Positions 1-9,376 are shown, counted from the first letter of the stretch. The stretch is DNA of 64,000 nt from Rossellomorea sp. AcN35-11 (GCA_030388825.1 CP128835.1:1978001-2042000); one strand, 5' to 3'. Numbers and translations are program-made. The notes: generated by a model from the letters alone, not told the origin.

Positions 1-629
1 TTCTCGATCCTGCCATCGGAACAGGGAATCTCCTGACAACCGTGTTAAATCAAATGCCGGGGAAAGAAACTCAGTCCATCGGGGTGGAAATCGATGAAGT
101 GTTAATCAAGCTTGCGTATGTGGGAGCGGACCTGCAGAAGCACCCATTACAGCTCTTTAACCAGGATTCACTGGAGCCGCTGTTCATCGATCCCGTAGAT
201 CTTGTCCTTTGCGACCTGCCCATCGGTTATTATCCGAATGACCTGCGCGCAGGAGATTATGAGCTGAAAGCAGAAGAAGGACATTCGTATGCCCATCACC
301 TGTTCATCGAACAGAGCCTGAAGCATACAAAGGACGGAGGGTACCTTTTCTTCGTCGTGCCGAACGGACTTTTCGAATCTCCGCAAAGCGCCCAGCTCCA
401 AGGATACTTGAAGGAAAAGGCTGACATCCAGGGCTTCCTGCAGCTGCCCCTTTCACTATTCAAGAACAAGAACTCAGCGAAGAGCATCCTGATCCTTCAA
501 AAGAAAAAAGAAGGAATCAAGCCGCCAAGGGAAGTACTCCTTGCCCAACTGCCGAGCCTGTCCAACCAGAGAGCCCTTCAGGACATCTTGTCGAAGATTG
601 ATCAGTGGCTTCTTCAGAATAAAAAATGA
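1..629 (+). CDS. ytxK: YtxK-like class I SAM-dependent methyltransferase, 3' part
   Basis: The gene enters from outside the window; the open frame is already running at base 3 and ends at 629, so any start inside the window is internal. Just inside the edge it encodes LDPAIGTGNLL, the glycine-rich SAM-binding motif I of N6-adenine-type methyltransferases, followed about 60 residues later by DLPIGYYPND, in the place of the catalytic (N/D)PP(Y/F) motif. Both motifs and the position directly upstream of ackA match ytxK of Bacillus. It probably methylates a nucleic acid, but its target cannot be read from the sequence. A terminator follows within 10 bases of the stop. Confidence 0.85.
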   Translation, partial: LDPAIGTGNLLTTVLNQMPGKETQSIGVEIDEVLIKLAYVGADLQKHPLQLFNQDSLEPLFIDPVDLVLCDLPIGYYPNDLRAGDYELKAEEGHSYAHHLFIEQSLKHTKDGGYLFFVVPNGLFESPQSAQLQGYLKEKADIQGFLQLPLSLFKNKNSAKSILILQKKKEGIKPPREVLLAQLPSLSNQRALQDILSKIDQWLLQNKK

Positions 630-638
630 TCGTAGCAG

Positions 639-663
639 GACTGCCTTAGGGCGGTCTTTTTTT
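639..663 (+). terminator. Rho-independent terminator of ytxK
   Basis: Seven-base arms GACTGCC and GGCGGTC (one G-T pair) around a 4-base loop, followed by a run of seven T. It begins 10 bases after the ytxK stop and separates ytxK from ackA transcription. Confidence 0.85.
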
Positions 664-1029
664 ACTGTTGAACATTTCATACTTTGAAAAAGTTAGTAGA
701 AGTTGATGAGTTTTTTATTGAAAGGTACCATTCTCCATTTAATGAGACCGTCTTTATATGTTTTAAGGCTGCTTTGGTCAGGGTATGTAGAAAAAAGTAT
801 GTATCGACCCTTTTTGTGATGTTTTTGGTCAAATGTGCAATGACTCCATTTTTCAGAATTTCCGATTTCCCCATGTCCAGCTGCAGGGATTAAAGGCTCG
901 AGGTCATAAGTTAAATAGGCCAAAAAGGCAAAGGACGCCTTTTTAGCCTATTCATCGTATGCTTGTCGGGTCTGACCATGCCGTTTTCGTTTTTAAATTC
1001 TAATTTTTGCGAAAATATTTAATTTAACA
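664..1029. other. Non-coding stretch between ytxK and the ackA promoter, with a long hairpin
   Basis: Short open frames on both strands here lack ribosome binding sites and look random. The only notable object is a 15-bp inverted repeat with one mismatch at 915-929 and 937-951 (arms ATAGGCCAAAAAGGC and GCCTTTTTAGCCTAT, 7-base loop). Its outer arms are AT-rich and no T-run follows, so it is not a classical terminator. Confidence 0.6.
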
Positions 1030-1043
1030 TGAAAACGATATCA
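1030..1043 (+). promoter_or_regulatory. cre site (CcpA activation site) of ackA
   Basis: TGAAAACGATATCA matches the cre consensus TGWNANCGNTNWCA at every fixed position. Its centre lies about 56 bases upstream of the transcription start predicted from the promoter at 1059-1086. That is the place from which CcpA activates ackA in B. subtilis, so this is read as an activating carbon-overflow site. Confidence 0.85.
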
Positions 1044-1058
1044 TTTCAAGCTTTTTCT

Positions 1059-1086
1059 TGAAATAGATGGGAGACAGTGATTAAAT
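1059..1086 (+). promoter_or_regulatory. Sigma-A promoter of ackA
   Basis: Minus-35 TTGAAA at 1059-1064 and minus-10 TTAAAT at 1081-1086, separated by 16 bases. The cre site is upstream and an 80-base leader downstream. Confidence 0.65.
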
Positions 1087-1166
1087 GGGGAATTGAGAGA
1101 TAAAATGCGGTTCAATGAACAGAATAGATAGTATGTTGAGATAGAAAACAAAAGGAGCGATACATC

Positions 1167-2360
1167 GTGGCAAAAAAAGTGATTGCAATTAATGCTGGAA
1201 GCTCTTCTTTAAAGTTTCAGCTTTTTGATATGCCTGAAGAAACAGTCATTACCAAAGGTCTTATTGAACGGATCGGTTTGAACGATGCGGTATTTAATAT
1301 AACAGTGAACGGTGAAAAACGTGAAGAAGTAACGGATATCCCGAATCATGAAGTGGCGGTTAAAATGCTGCTTGATAAGCTGACAGGCTATGGCATCATC
1401 GATTCACTTGATGAAATCGACGGTATCGGTCATCGTGTCGTGCATGGCGGAGAGGTGTTCAATGATTCGATCCTGATCACGGATGAAGTGGTGACAAAAA
1501 TCGAAGAACTTTCTGACCTGGCTCCCCTTCATAATCCCGCCAACCTGACGGGCATCAAGGCGTTCCATCACGTGCTTCCCAATGTACCTGCAGTGGCTGT
1601 GTTCGATACGGCATTCCACCAATCCATGCCGGAAAGCTCATTCTTATACAGCCTTCCTTATGATTATTATAAGGACTACGGAATCCGTAAATATGGTTTC
1701 CACGGTACATCCCATAAGTATGTATCTGAGCGTGCGGCGGAAATGCTTGGCCGTCCGAAAGAGCAGGTGCGCCTGATTTCTTGTCACTTAGGAAACGGTG
1801 CCAGCATCGCCGCCATCGAAGGCGGTAAATCAATCGATACATCCATGGGCTTCACACCACTTGCCGGGGTTGCCATGGGAACACGTTCAGGAAATATCGA
1901 TCCGGCCCTTATTCCGTTCATCATGGAGAAAACGGGATCAACGGCTGATGAAGTATTGAACATCCTGAATAAGAAATCCGGTATGCTTGGCGTTTCCGGT
2001 TTCTCAAGCGATCTGCGCGATATCGAGGATCAGGCTGCTGAAGGAAACGAACGTGCGGAGCTTGCTCTTGAAGTATTCGCCAACCGTATCCATAAATACA
2101 TCGGATCTTATGCGTCACGCATGTACGGTGTAGATGCGATCGTGTTCACGGCAGGTATCGGTGAGAACAGTACCCTCATCCGTGAAAAAGTCCTTCAAGG
2201 TCTTGAGTTCATGGGCGTTTACTGGGATCCGGCACGTAACAAAGTGCGCGGTAAAGAAGCATTCGTCAACTACCCTCATTCACCTGTCAAAGTCATGATC
2301 ATTCCAACGAATGAAGAAGTCATGATCGCACGTGATGTAGTGGAAAAAGGAAATATCTAA
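1167..2360 (+). CDS. ackA: Acetate kinase
   Basis: Acetate kinase makes ATP and acetate from acetyl phosphate and ADP, the last step of carbon overflow through Pta-AckA in the cytoplasm. The 397-residue product has the family's normal length. Visible active-site elements are [10 protein letters not shown] near residue 9, GHRVVHGG with Arg90 and His93, FDTAFH with Asp147, GFHGTSH with His179, and GTRSGNIDP with Arg240; these match the Asp148/His180/Arg91/Arg241 set described for the archaeal enzyme. The start is a GTG preceded by AAAGGAGCG. The gene stands alone between its own promoter (cre site upstream) and a strong terminator. Confidence 0.98.
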   Translation: MAKKVIAINAGSSSLKFQLFDMPEETVITKGLIERIGLNDAVFNITVNGEKREEVTDIPNHEVAVKMLLDKLTGYGIIDSLDEIDGIGHRVVHGGEVFNDSILITDEVVTKIEELSDLAPLHNPANLTGIKAFHHVLPNVPAVAVFDTAFHQSMPESSFLYSLPYDYYKDYGIRKYGFHGTSHKYVSERAAEMLGRPKEQVRLISCHLGNGASIAAIEGGKSIDTSMGFTPLAGVAMGTRSGNIDPALIPFIMEKTGSTADEVLNILNKKSGMLGVSGFSSDLRDIEDQAAEGNERAELALEVFANRIHKYIGSYASRMYGVDAIVFTAGIGENSTLIREKVLQGLEFMGVYWDPARNKVRGKEAFVNYPHSPVKVMIIPTNEEVMIARDVVEKGNI

Positions 2361-2366
2361 TACCAG

Positions 2367-2399
2367 CAGGATCACCGACTAGGGTGATCCTGTTTTTTT
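2367..2399 (+). terminator. Rho-independent terminator of ackA
   Basis: A perfect 10-bp stem (CAGGATCACC / GGTGATCCTG) and a run of seven T, starting 7 bases after the ackA stop. Confidence 0.95.
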
Positions 2400-2511
2400 A
2401 GTGTAAGAAATGACAGACTATTCAAAATACCTCTCCCGTAAGGCAGGTATTGTGGACCGGGGATATGATATACTATACGTAAAATAAAGGAATGTAAGGA
2501 GTTGGATACAA

Positions 2512-3345
2512 GTGGACTGGTCAGAACGAGATAAGGAAGTATGGCAATCCATCAAAGCCTGGAGAGAAGAATTATATGAGTACGAAGCCAATGATTTGGA
2601 ACATACATATGTCAAATGGCTGGACTACGCATTTGAAACGATCCCTGAAGATGTGCAGGAACAATTTTTTCAGAAGCTTGACGGCTGGTTGTTTCACATG
2701 CATTCTCTTATTCAAGGGTCACAGATGCAGAATGACGCACGGGAGCGCATCCTTGTCACGGCAAGAGCCTTTAATCAGGACATTCAGACCGTGGAAGATC
2801 TTCACTATTTAACAATTGACCAGCTTCATTACATAGCGGAACAGCATGCCGGGCGCCATCGGATTTACTCCTTGTTTCAAGGTGGGGTGACGGGAACGGG
2901 AGGCCTGGTGGCACTGGGGTCTGATCTGCCTGCCATGGCCGTCATCAACCTCCGTTCGGTGCAGCTGATTGCCATCACGTACGGATTCGATGTGCAAACC
3001 CCATTCGAGATGATGACGTCCCTGAAGGTGTTTCATGCTTCCACCCTTCCATCCAGGCTCCGTGCACTTGCCTGGGAAGATCTGATGGAAGACCTGGATA
3101 AGAAGGATTCCGACTACTTTTTTGACGGATCAGAGAAGCTGACGGACTACACCTGGCTGGAAGGACCGATGAAACAGGCTCTCAAGGGACTTGCCATCAC
3201 CATGTTCAAAGGGAAGAAGTGGTCGGGTCTTCCGCTTGTCAGCATCGCCATCGGTGCAGGAGTGAACTACCAGCTTTCAAGGAAAATCACTGATTTTGCA
3301 GAAAAATATTATCAATACCGGTACTTGCGCCAAAAGAAGAGCTAA
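2512..3345 (+). CDS. EcsC family protein
   Basis: The 277-residue product resembles the EcsC family, named after the third gene of the B. subtilis ecsABC operon; its biochemical role is unknown. Visible family features are the central GGVTGTGGLVALGSDLPAM stretch (about residues 124-142), a hydrophobic, glycine-rich patch that could insert in a membrane, and the following RSVQLIAITYGFD. A second hydrophobic segment lies near the C terminus (LPLVSIAIGAGVNYQLS). The start is GTG 2512 with AAGGAG about 10 bases upstream. No ecsA or ecsB is adjacent, so it acts apart from an Ecs transporter here. It ends at a hairpin shared with the convergent gene. Confidence 0.8.
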   Translation: MDWSERDKEVWQSIKAWREELYEYEANDLEHTYVKWLDYAFETIPEDVQEQFFQKLDGWLFHMHSLIQGSQMQNDARERILVTARAFNQDIQTVEDLHYLTIDQLHYIAEQHAGRHRIYSLFQGGVTGTGGLVALGSDLPAMAVINLRSVQLIAITYGFDVQTPFEMMTSLKVFHASTLPSRLRALAWEDLMEDLDKKDSDYFFDGSEKLTDYTWLEGPMKQALKGLAITMFKGKKWSGLPLVSIAIGAGVNYQLSRKITDFAEKYYQYRYLRQKKS

Positions 3346-3350
3346 TACAA

Positions 3351-3382
3351 AAGGGGAATGATGTCCACACATCATTCCCCTT
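3351..3382 (-). terminator. Hairpin terminator between convergent genes
   Basis: A perfect 13-bp inverted repeat (AAGGGGAATGATG and its complement) with a 6-base loop. The T-run follows on the minus strand, so it mainly terminates the 3372-3680 gene, whose stop codon lies inside the stem. It may also slow transcription out of the EcsC-like gene. Confidence 0.8.
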
Positions 3383-3680
3383 GCGTTTTCTCGGGACTGG
3401 TTCGATACCAGATCCATAAGTCATTGATCTCAGAAGCTTTCTCTGAAATCTCCCCATTGATCCTGCACGATTCCTCGAAATTTTCTTCCTGGGCAAGCTT
3501 TCCCTGCAGCCCCTCAATGTCTTCTTCGATCTCCTGTATCCGGTCCGGGATCATCCCTCTCACCCGTTCCCAGTGGAGGAGGATCTGTTCCTGCTCCTGT
3601 GGTGAATAGTCGTGCCATTCTTTAGAGGGACGGGGAAGATCGATGTTCAGTCTTGAGTCATATACGAAAAAAGTGGTCAT
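3372..3680 (-). CDS. Conserved-looking hypothetical protein, 102 aa
   Basis: I do not recognise the family. The product is soluble, with no signal or membrane segment. The central part (about residues 45-85, IQEIEEDIEGLQGKLAQEE) is a charged heptad-like helix, probably a coiled coil, and the N terminus contains FFVYDSRLNIDLPRPSKEW. A strong ribosome binding site (AAGGAGTAAGCG) precedes the ATG, and the gene ends in a terminator stem, so it is a real gene. It stands alone between the EcsC-like gene and the divergent argGH operon. Confidence 0.7.
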   Translation of the reverse strand: MTTFFVYDSRLNIDLPRPSKEWHDYSPQEQEQILLHWERVRGMIPDRIQEIEEDIEGLQGKLAQEENFEESCRINGEISEKASEINDLWIWYRTSPEKTQGE

Positions 3681-3787
3681 CGCTTACTCCTTATGATTCA
3701 TTCTCCTTCCATCCTACAATATTTTCCCCTCTGAAGCCCAGTATAAAAGGGATCCTGAAATCCCTTGATAAAATATTTATACAAATT

Positions 3788-3805
3788 AATGAATAAGTAT
3801 TGAAG
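3788..3805 (+). promoter_or_regulatory. ARG box 1 (AhrC/ArgR operator), overlapping the -35
   Basis: AATGAATAAGTATTGAAG matches the Bacillus ARG box (CATGAATAAAAATTCAAG) at about 14 of 18 positions and covers the -35 hexamer of argG, which fits arginine-dependent repression. Confidence 0.65.
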
Positions 3806-3828
3806 AATATCAAGTAAACTGCTAATAT
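3800..3828 (+). promoter_or_regulatory. Sigma-A promoter of argGH
   Basis: TTGAAG at 3800-3805 and TAATAT at 3823-3828 with the ideal 17-base spacer. Start of transcription is expected near 3835. Confidence 0.75.
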
Positions 3829-3839
3829 AAATTCATCTT

Positions 3840-3857
3840 ATAGAATAAATATTCATT
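3840..3857 (+). promoter_or_regulatory. ARG box 2, just downstream of the transcription start
   Basis: The dyad AGAATAAATATTCA fits the WTGAATWWWWATTCA core. Together with box 1 it brackets the promoter, the usual arrangement for hexameric AhrC on biosynthetic operons. Confidence 0.6.
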
Positions 3858-3885
3858 TTATAGCATTCAACAGGAGGAGATACGG

Positions 3886-5097
3886 ATGAATCAAAAAGTG
3901 GTATTGGCCTACTCAGGCGGTTTAGATACGTCGGTTGCCGTTCAATGGTTAAAGGAAAAAGGATATGAAGTGATTGCATGTTGTCTCGATGTAGGGGAAG
4001 GAAAGGATCTGGATTTTGTTCAGGAAAAGGCGTTGAAGGTAGGAGCGTCAAAGAGCTTTGTCATCGATGCCAAGGAGGAATTTGCGAAGGAATATGCCCT
4101 CCTTGCCTTACAGAGTCATGCACTATATGAAGGTAAGTATCCACTGGTTTCCGCCCTGTCCAGACCTTTGATTGCCAGTAAGCTTGTTGAAATCGCCGAA
4201 CAGGAAAATGCCACGGCTGTTGCCCATGGCTGTACGGGAAAAGGAAATGACCAGGTGAGATTTGAAGTGTCCATTGCTGCCCTGAATCCTTCGTTGGAAG
4301 TGATCGCTCCTGTACGTGAATGGAAATGGTCACGTGAAGAGGAAATACAGTATGCGAAAGAGAAAGGGATCCCGATTCCCATCAATCTGGATTCCCCGTA
4401 CAGCATCGATCAGAATCTGTGGGGTAGAAGCAATGAGTGCGGAATCCTGGAAGATCCATGGGCGGCTCCACCTGAGGATGCCTATGATTTAACGTCAAGC
4501 CTGGAGCAATCACCGGATGAGGCGGATGTCGTCGAGATCACGTTCAAACAAGGGGTTCCTGTTGAGCTGGATCATGTCGCCTACCCGCTCCATGAGATCA
4601 TTTCAAAGCTGAACGTGCTGGCTGGTAAGCACGGAGTCGGGCGTATCGACCATGTGGAGAACCGCCTTGTGGGCATCAAGTCCCGTGAAGTGTATGAATG
4701 CCCGGGAGCAGTGACGCTGTTAAAAGCCCACAAAGAACTCGAAGATCTCACACTTGTAAAGGAGCTTGCTCACTACAAGCCCGTCATCGAGAAGAAAATG
4801 ACGGAATTGATCTATGAGGGATTATGGTTCTCTCCATTGAATAAAGCACTAAAAGCATTCCTTGATCAAACCCAGGTGTATGTAAACGGGGTCGTGCGTG
4901 TGAAATTATTCAAGGGTCATGCCATCGTGGAAGGAAGAAAATCACCGAACTCCTTATATGACGAGAATCTCGCAACCTATACGAAAGCTGATGAATTCGA
5001 TCATGATGCAGCCGTTGGATTCATTCAATTATGGGGTCTGCCGACAAAGGTGTCAGCCATGGTCAACGCTGTAAAGAAGGAGAAAGTGACGCTATGA
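3886..5097 (+). CDS. argG: Argininosuccinate synthase
   Basis: ArgG joins citrulline and aspartate with ATP to give argininosuccinate, the penultimate step of arginine synthesis. The 403 residues match the family length. The N-terminal ATP-pyrophosphatase P-loop AYSGGLDTS is at residues 8-16; further diagnostics are [15 protein letters not shown] and [13 protein letters not shown], both in the substrate-binding region. The start ATG is preceded by CAGGAGG. The stop overlaps the argH start (ATGA), so the two genes are translationally coupled. Regulation is by the two ARG boxes in the promoter. Confidence 0.98.
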   Translation: MNQKVVLAYSGGLDTSVAVQWLKEKGYEVIACCLDVGEGKDLDFVQEKALKVGASKSFVIDAKEEFAKEYALLALQSHALYEGKYPLVSALSRPLIASKLVEIAEQENATAVAHGCTGKGNDQVRFEVSIAALNPSLEVIAPVREWKWSREEEIQYAKEKGIPIPINLDSPYSIDQNLWGRSNECGILEDPWAAPPEDAYDLTSSLEQSPDEADVVEITFKQGVPVELDHVAYPLHEIISKLNVLAGKHGVGRIDHVENRLVGIKSREVYECPGAVTLLKAHKELEDLTLVKELAHYKPVIEKKMTELIYEGLWFSPLNKALKAFLDQTQVYVNGVVRVKLFKGHAIVEGRKSPNSLYDENLATYTKADEFDHDAAVGFIQLWGLPTKVSAMVNAVKKEKVTL

Positions 5098-6488
5098 GCA
5101 AACTGTGGGGAGGACGTTTCACAAAGAAGCCCGAGGAATGGGTAGATGAATTCAATGCCTCCATCTCCTTCGATCAGGAATTGGTCCTTGAGGATATCGA
5201 AGGGAGCATCGCCCATGTGAAGATGCTGAAAAAATGCGGCATCCTGACAGTCAGTGAATCAGATCAAATCCTTGAAGGACTTCATGTGCTGTACGGGAAG
5301 GCGGAGAAGAACGATCTTCAGTTTTCCGTGGAGTATGAAGACATTCATTTGAATCTCGAGAAGCAGCTGATCGATCTGATCGGTGAAGTCGGCGGTAAGC
5401 TTCATACAGGGCGGAGCCGAAATGACCAGGTTGCCACAGACATGCATCTGTTCCTGAAAAGACGGGTGGAGGACATCGTGAAGCTGGTTGAAGATCTCCA
5501 GGAAAGCATCCTCCTTCAGGCAGAGGAGAATGTGGAGACTATCATTCCCGGATACACCCATCTTCAGCGTGCCCAGCCGATCTCCTTCGCCCATCATCTG
5601 ATGTGTTATTTCTGGATGCTGAACCGGGATAAAGAGCGTCTCGTTGATTCTCTTAAGCGAATCGATATTTCCCCGCTGGGAGCAGGGGCCCTGGCCGGGA
5701 CGACCTTTCCCATCGATCGTGAGTACACAGCCGAACTGCTTGGATTCAGCGCCTGTTATGAAAACAGTCTCGATGCCGTAAGTGATCGTGATTTCATCCT
5801 GGAATTCCTGGGCAACAGCTCAATCCTCATGACCCACCTGTCCCGTCTCGCCGAAGAGATGATCCTGTGGTCAACGGAAGAATTCCGATTCATCGAGCTT
5901 GATGACAGCTTCACGACAGGAAGCAGCATCATGCCGCAAAAGAAGAACCCGGATATGGCGGAGCTGGTCAGAGGCAAGACCGGAAGGGTGAACGGAAATC
6001 TCATCTCTCTCCTTACGGTGCTGAAAGGCCTGCCCCTTGCCTACAACAAGGATATGCAGGAAGACAAGGAAGGAATGTTTGATACGGTGAAAACCGTGGT
6101 GGGATCGCTGAAAATTTTCACCGGTATGATTTCAACGATGAAGGTGAAGAAGGAAGTGATGAACGAAGCAGTAGGGAATGATTTCTCCAATGCGACGGAG
6201 CTTGCCGACTACCTGGCGACGAAAGGGATCCCGTTCAGACAAGCCCATGAAATCGTCGGGAAGCTTGTGCTTCACTGCATTGAGAAGGGCTGCTACTTGA
6301 AGGATGTTTCCTTGGAGGAGTACGGTGAGTATTCTTCCCTGATCGAGGAGGATATTTATTCGATCCTGACTCCATATTCAGCTGTTGAGAGAAGGAAGTC
6401 TTATGGTGGTACGGGGTTTGAGCAGGTGAAGGTGCAAATCGAGAAAGGGAAGGCTCATTTGGAGGCCTTTGCTGCTCAATCCGTGTAA
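5094..6488 (+). CDS. argH: Argininosuccinate lyase
   Basis: ArgH splits argininosuccinate into arginine and fumarate, the final step of arginine synthesis. The frame is open further upstream, but the start is ATG 5094 (MSKLWGGRF), which forms the ATGA overlap with argG and gives the usual length of 464 residues. The fumarase/aspartase superfamily signature [12 protein letters not shown] is present about 60% along, with its catalytic serine in the flexible loop; [13 protein letters not shown] and [10 protein letters not shown], the other two active-site regions, are also intact. It ends before a two-way terminator shared with the convergent stress gene. Confidence 0.98.
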   Translation: MSKLWGGRFTKKPEEWVDEFNASISFDQELVLEDIEGSIAHVKMLKKCGILTVSESDQILEGLHVLYGKAEKNDLQFSVEYEDIHLNLEKQLIDLIGEVGGKLHTGRSRNDQVATDMHLFLKRRVEDIVKLVEDLQESILLQAEENVETIIPGYTHLQRAQPISFAHHLMCYFWMLNRDKERLVDSLKRIDISPLGAGALAGTTFPIDREYTAELLGFSACYENSLDAVSDRDFILEFLGNSSILMTHLSRLAEEMILWSTEEFRFIELDDSFTTGSSIMPQKKNPDMAELVRGKTGRVNGNLISLLTVLKGLPLAYNKDMQEDKEGMFDTVKTVVGSLKIFTGMISTMKVKKEVMNEAVGNDFSNATELADYLATKGIPFRQAHEIVGKLVLHCIEKGCYLKDVSLEEYGEYSSLIEEDIYSILTPYSAVERRKSYGGTGFEQVKVQIEKGKAHLEAFAAQSV

Positions 6489-6539
6489 TAGGAGTGTGCT
6501 CTTCACCTCCCGCTGAAATGGTCCTATCCATGCAAAAAA

Positions 6540-6588
6540 AAAGAGCCGTTGAATGAAGCAGATACAGCTTCCGTTCAACGGCTCTTTC
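6540..6588. terminator. Bidirectional terminator between argH and the universal stress gene
   Basis: Long hairpin with arms AAGAGCCGTTGAATGAAGC and its near-complement ending in CGGCTCTT. A-runs precede it and T-runs follow, so it works from both sides. The argH stop is about 50 bases upstream on the left and the convergent stop 10 bases away on the right. Confidence 0.9.
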
Positions 6589-6597
6589 GATTATGGA

Positions 6598-7050
6598 TTA
6601 CTCTTCCACTTCTTCGGTTCTGACAACAAGGACGTCACAGTGGGCAGCCCTGGTGATATGTTCGGATACGCTTCCGATGAGGAAGCGCTCGACGGCGTTG
6701 AGTCCGGTTGCGCCGCATATGACGAGGTCTGCTTTGACGCTTTTGGTTGCTTCACGCGGGATGATGACTTTCGGGGAACCATACTCCACATAGGTTTTCA
6801 CTTTGGTCAACCCGGCTTCTGCCGCTTCTGCTTTGTACTCGTTTAACAATTCTTCAGCATACTTGATCGCTCTTTCTCCTACTGTGCGGTCATAGGATTC
6901 GATTGCCGCGAAGGAACGGGTATCGATCACATGTATCAATGAAAGAATGGCATCATTCCGTTTCGCAATGGCAATCCCTTTTTTGAATGCCCATTCTGCT
7001 TCTTTGGATCCGTCAACAGCTACTAATATGTTCTGATATTTTAAACTCAT
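6598..7050 (-). CDS. Universal stress protein (UspA family)
   Basis: A 150-residue single-domain UspA protein, probably a cytoplasmic ATP-binding dimer. N-terminal NILVAVDGSKEAEWAF carries the family aspartate (VDGS), and the C-terminal nucleotide loop CGATGLNAVERFLIGS fits the G-x2-G-x9-G(S/T) pattern of ATP-binding members. The ATG has AGGAGG eight bases upstream. It is monocistronic, convergent to argH, and ends in the shared terminator. Family members respond to starvation, oxygen or energy stress; nothing here fixes which. Confidence 0.92.
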   Translation of the reverse strand: MSLKYQNILVAVDGSKEAEWAFKKGIAIAKRNDAILSLIHVIDTRSFAAIESYDRTVGERAIKYAEELLNEYKAEAAEAGLTKVKTYVEYGSPKVIIPREATKSVKADLVICGATGLNAVERFLIGSVSEHITRAAHCDVLVVRTEEVEE

Positions 7051-7156
7051 TGTCTTCCCCTCCTTACTTTTATCATACTATATTTTTCCACTCATATCTG
7101 TAGCCAATTTTCGAACAATAGTAGGGAATTGATTACTAATTTTAGGGGGGATCGTC

Positions 7157-7312
7157 GTGAAAAAGGATCCGAAAGAGCAGTTCTCATATGATGAGAATGC
7201 GAACCAGCAGGTGAGCCAGCAGATCATGGACTCGTATACGAGCGGAGTCATCGATACGGAGAATGGTCAGTATGGAACAGGGACGTATGAAAACGAAGAG
7301 TATGATAAATAG
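7157..7312 (+). CDS. Small acidic protein, 51 aa (DUF4025/YozQ-like)
   Basis: GTG start after AGGGGGGATC; the product begins MKKDPKEQFSYDENANQQ and continues QQIMDSYTSGVID, ending in a Tyr/Glu-rich tail. It is hydrophilic and acidic with no membrane segment. The DSYxSG(V/I)ID core reminds me of the small Bacillus DUF4025 (YozQ) proteins, of unknown function; this assignment is from memory. A strong terminator 11 bases after the stop and divergence from the UspA gene support an independent small gene. Confidence 0.65.
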   Translation: MKKDPKEQFSYDENANQQVSQQIMDSYTSGVIDTENGQYGTGTYENEEYDK

Positions 7313-7323
7313 GTAGGGTGAAG

Positions 7324-7361
7324 AGCCTGCAGGAACGTGGATGTTCCTGCAGGCTTTTTTT
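7324..7361 (+). terminator. Rho-independent terminator of the small acidic gene
   Basis: A perfect 13-bp stem (AGCCTGCAGGAAC / GTTCCTGCAGGCT), 6-base loop, then six T. Its presence argues against starting the next gene upstream of it, although that frame is open there. Confidence 0.95.
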
Positions 7362-7519
7362 ATATAGACATAAGAAAACCGCCATCGCCGGGTTCCTTCG
7401 CTACGAGAGAATGCGTTTCCGTATTCGGGATGTTTGAATCCGTCCTTACCAAATGGCCGTTTTATGATTATAATGGGTATATATTCCACGGTTGGAACTT
7501 ACTGAATAGAGGTGATGAC

Positions 7520-8719
7520 GTGAAGCTGACTTATTTGACGGGTCTGCGCCTGGTCATGTTCATGATGGTCAGTTATATCTATTATACTTCTGTTGAAACG
7601 CCCAGTACCCTTCAACTCACCTTTGTGTTGATAGCGGGAACCGGTTTTATCTTGAACCACTTCCTGTTATGGACAACGATGGGGAATCGTTATTATCCCA
7701 TACCTCTGGCGTTGGATTTTGTCCTAATCACAGGGTTTGTGTTTTTTTATCCGGATTCATCTCTTTATTTGATTCTGTTCGGCGTGAGTGCTGTAACCCT
7801 TTTCCTCATTGCCGAAAATAAAAAGGTGCTGTGGGGGTTTTCTCTTGCCTTTTTCCTGATTTGGGGTGGATGTCTCTATTATATCTATCAGGAGACAGGG
7901 ACCATTTCGGTCCTGGAGAATATCATCAATTTCACCCTTATTGTCTTTGAAGCCATTGTGGGCCGACTCATTCATAAGCTCCTCCATGCCCAGAGGAAAA
8001 TTCAAACCCAATTCGGCGAGCTGCAAGACACCCATGGGGCCTTAACCTCGGCTCATGAGCAGTTGCATCATTATTCAAGACAGGTGGAGGAATTGACCAT
8101 GGTGCGTGAGCGAAACCGGATCTCAGGTGAAATCCATGATACGGTGGGTCATAAGATGACAGCCCTTCTCATACAGCTTCAGGCAGCAAGGGAGCTCCTT
8201 GACATCCGGCCGGAAACGAGCAGGGAGAAGCTGCAGCTTTGTGAGGACCTGGTGAGAAACACCCTTCAGGAAATCCGCCTGTCTGTCAGGACCCTGAAAG
8301 ACGGAGAGGAGCCGCAGCCCTTCATCACGACGATCCGGAAACTGTTGGAGGATTATCAGGTCATGACGGGACTCTCCTCCAGCTTCACGGTGAAAGGGGA
8401 TGTTACCCATATACCTGTCTCGGTTCAACTGGACTTGACCCGTCTCATTCAGGAATCCATCACCAATGCGGTCAGACACGGTCAGGCAACAGGCTGCAGC
8501 GTCAGGCTTGTCGTAACCGGGTCACTGGTAGAGATCACAATCCAGGATGACGGGACAGGAGCCATGAAGATAGACCCTGGTTTTGGACTCAAAAATATGA
8601 GAGAACGAGTGGGTGCCCATGGAGGGACGATCCTGTTTGAAAGTAATGATTCAGAAGGTTTTCTTGTGAAAGCAAGGGTTCCGCTGGAAGAAATGAATTG
8701 GCAATGGGGGGGAGCGTAG
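7520..8719 (+). CDS. lnrJ: Sensor histidine kinase, NarX/LnrJ type
   Basis: A membrane histidine kinase of the HisKA_3 family. About residues 5-150 hold roughly six hydrophobic segments and no large outside domain, so the sensor is intramembrane. The phospho-acceptor His206 sits in SGEIHDTVGHK, the N-box is NAVRHGQA, and the ATP lid includes DDGTGAMKIDPGFGLKNMRERV. I chose GTG 7520 (after AGAGGTGAT) because the open frame upstream runs through a terminator. The resulting 399 residues and the five-gene order match LnrJ of B. subtilis, which senses linearmycin-type polyenes. The symbol rests on length and synteny; the actual ligand is inferred. Confidence 0.75.
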   Translation: MKLTYLTGLRLVMFMMVSYIYYTSVETPSTLQLTFVLIAGTGFILNHFLLWTTMGNRYYPIPLALDFVLITGFVFFYPDSSLYLILFGVSAVTLFLIAENKKVLWGFSLAFFLIWGGCLYYIYQETGTISVLENIINFTLIVFEAIVGRLIHKLLHAQRKIQTQFGELQDTHGALTSAHEQLHHYSRQVEELTMVRERNRISGEIHDTVGHKMTALLIQLQAARELLDIRPETSREKLQLCEDLVRNTLQEIRLSVRTLKDGEEPQPFITTIRKLLEDYQVMTGLSSSFTVKGDVTHIPVSVQLDLTRLIQESITNAVRHGQATGCSVRLVVTGSLVEITIQDDGTGAMKIDPGFGLKNMRERVGAHGGTILFESNDSEGFLVKARVPLEEMNWQWGGA

Positions 8720-9376
8720 ATGGTTAAGATTGTAATAGTCGATGATCAGGAATTGATGAGGGACGGACTGGCGACGATTTTGGATCTCAGAGAGGAAATC
8801 GAGGTGGCAGGGGTTGCCTCCAATGGAAAGGAAGCTTTCGAGAAAGCCGGAGAGCTCAGTCCGGACATCGTTCTGATGGATATCCGCATGCCGGTGGCCA
8901 ATGGAGTGGAGGGAACAAAGCGCATTACGTCTGCTTATCCCCATATCAAGGTGCTGATGCTGACAACCTTTCATGACAGTGCCTTGATCTTTGAAGCATT
9001 GGAAGAAGGGGCCAGCGGGTATTTGTTGAAGGATATGCCGACGGATGCCATCGTCCAGGCGATCATGACGGTTCAGTCGGGAGGCATGGTCCTGCCGAAG
9101 GAGCTGACGGCGGATATCGTCAGGGAAATGAGAAGAAATCAAACCTCAGATCCACTGGCTTCAGTGCCGGAAATCGTGAAGGAGCTGACGGAGCGGGAAC
9201 TGGAGGTCCTGAATCAGCTCGGGTTCGGATTGAACAATAAAGAGATTGCCAGGGAGCTGTACATATCCGAAGGCACGGTGAAGAATCATGTTTCCAATCT
9301 TATCAGCAAGCTCCAATTGAGGGATCGGACCCAGGCGGCGATCTTTGCCGTCAGATATCATATTACGGAATTCTGA
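8720..9376 (+). CDS. lnrK: Response regulator, NarL/LnrK type
   Basis: The start codon abuts the kinase stop. The receiver domain has the acidic pair in VIVDDQ, phospho-acceptor Asp54 in LMDIRMP, Thr in MLTTFHD and Lys in YLLKDMP. The C-terminal LuxR-type DNA-binding domain is recognisable from LTERELEVLNQLGFGLNNKEIA and SEGTVKNHVSNL. At 218 residues it has the normal NarL length. It is expected to be phosphorylated by the upstream kinase and to switch on the downstream ABC genes, probably at the dyad at 9448-9461. A terminator separates it from those genes, so the two-component and transporter genes can be controlled apart. Confidence 0.88.
   Translation: MVKIVIVDDQELMRDGLATILDLREEIEVAGVASNGKEAFEKAGELSPDIVLMDIRMPVANGVEGTKRITSAYPHIKVLMLTTFHDSALIFEALEEGASGYLLKDMPTDAIVQAIMTVQSGGMVLPKELTADIVREMRRNQTSDPLASVPEIVKELTERELEVLNQLGFGLNNKEIARELYISEGTVKNHVSNLISKLQLRDRTQAAIFAVRYHITEF

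Noticed and set aside
684..923. Overlapping open frames on both strands between ytxK and ackA
   Set aside because: No ribosome binding site, low-complexity products, and a hairpin and promoter region nearby; they look like chance frames.
5031..5093. Longer N terminus for argH
   Set aside because: The extra 21 codons overlap argG and lack a ribosome binding site; ATG 5094 gives the conserved MSKLWGGRF start with the ATGA overlap.
7337..7519. Extension of the sensor kinase into the preceding terminator
   Set aside because: It would start in the loop of a perfect 13-bp terminator; GTG 7520 has a proper ribosome binding site and the expected length.
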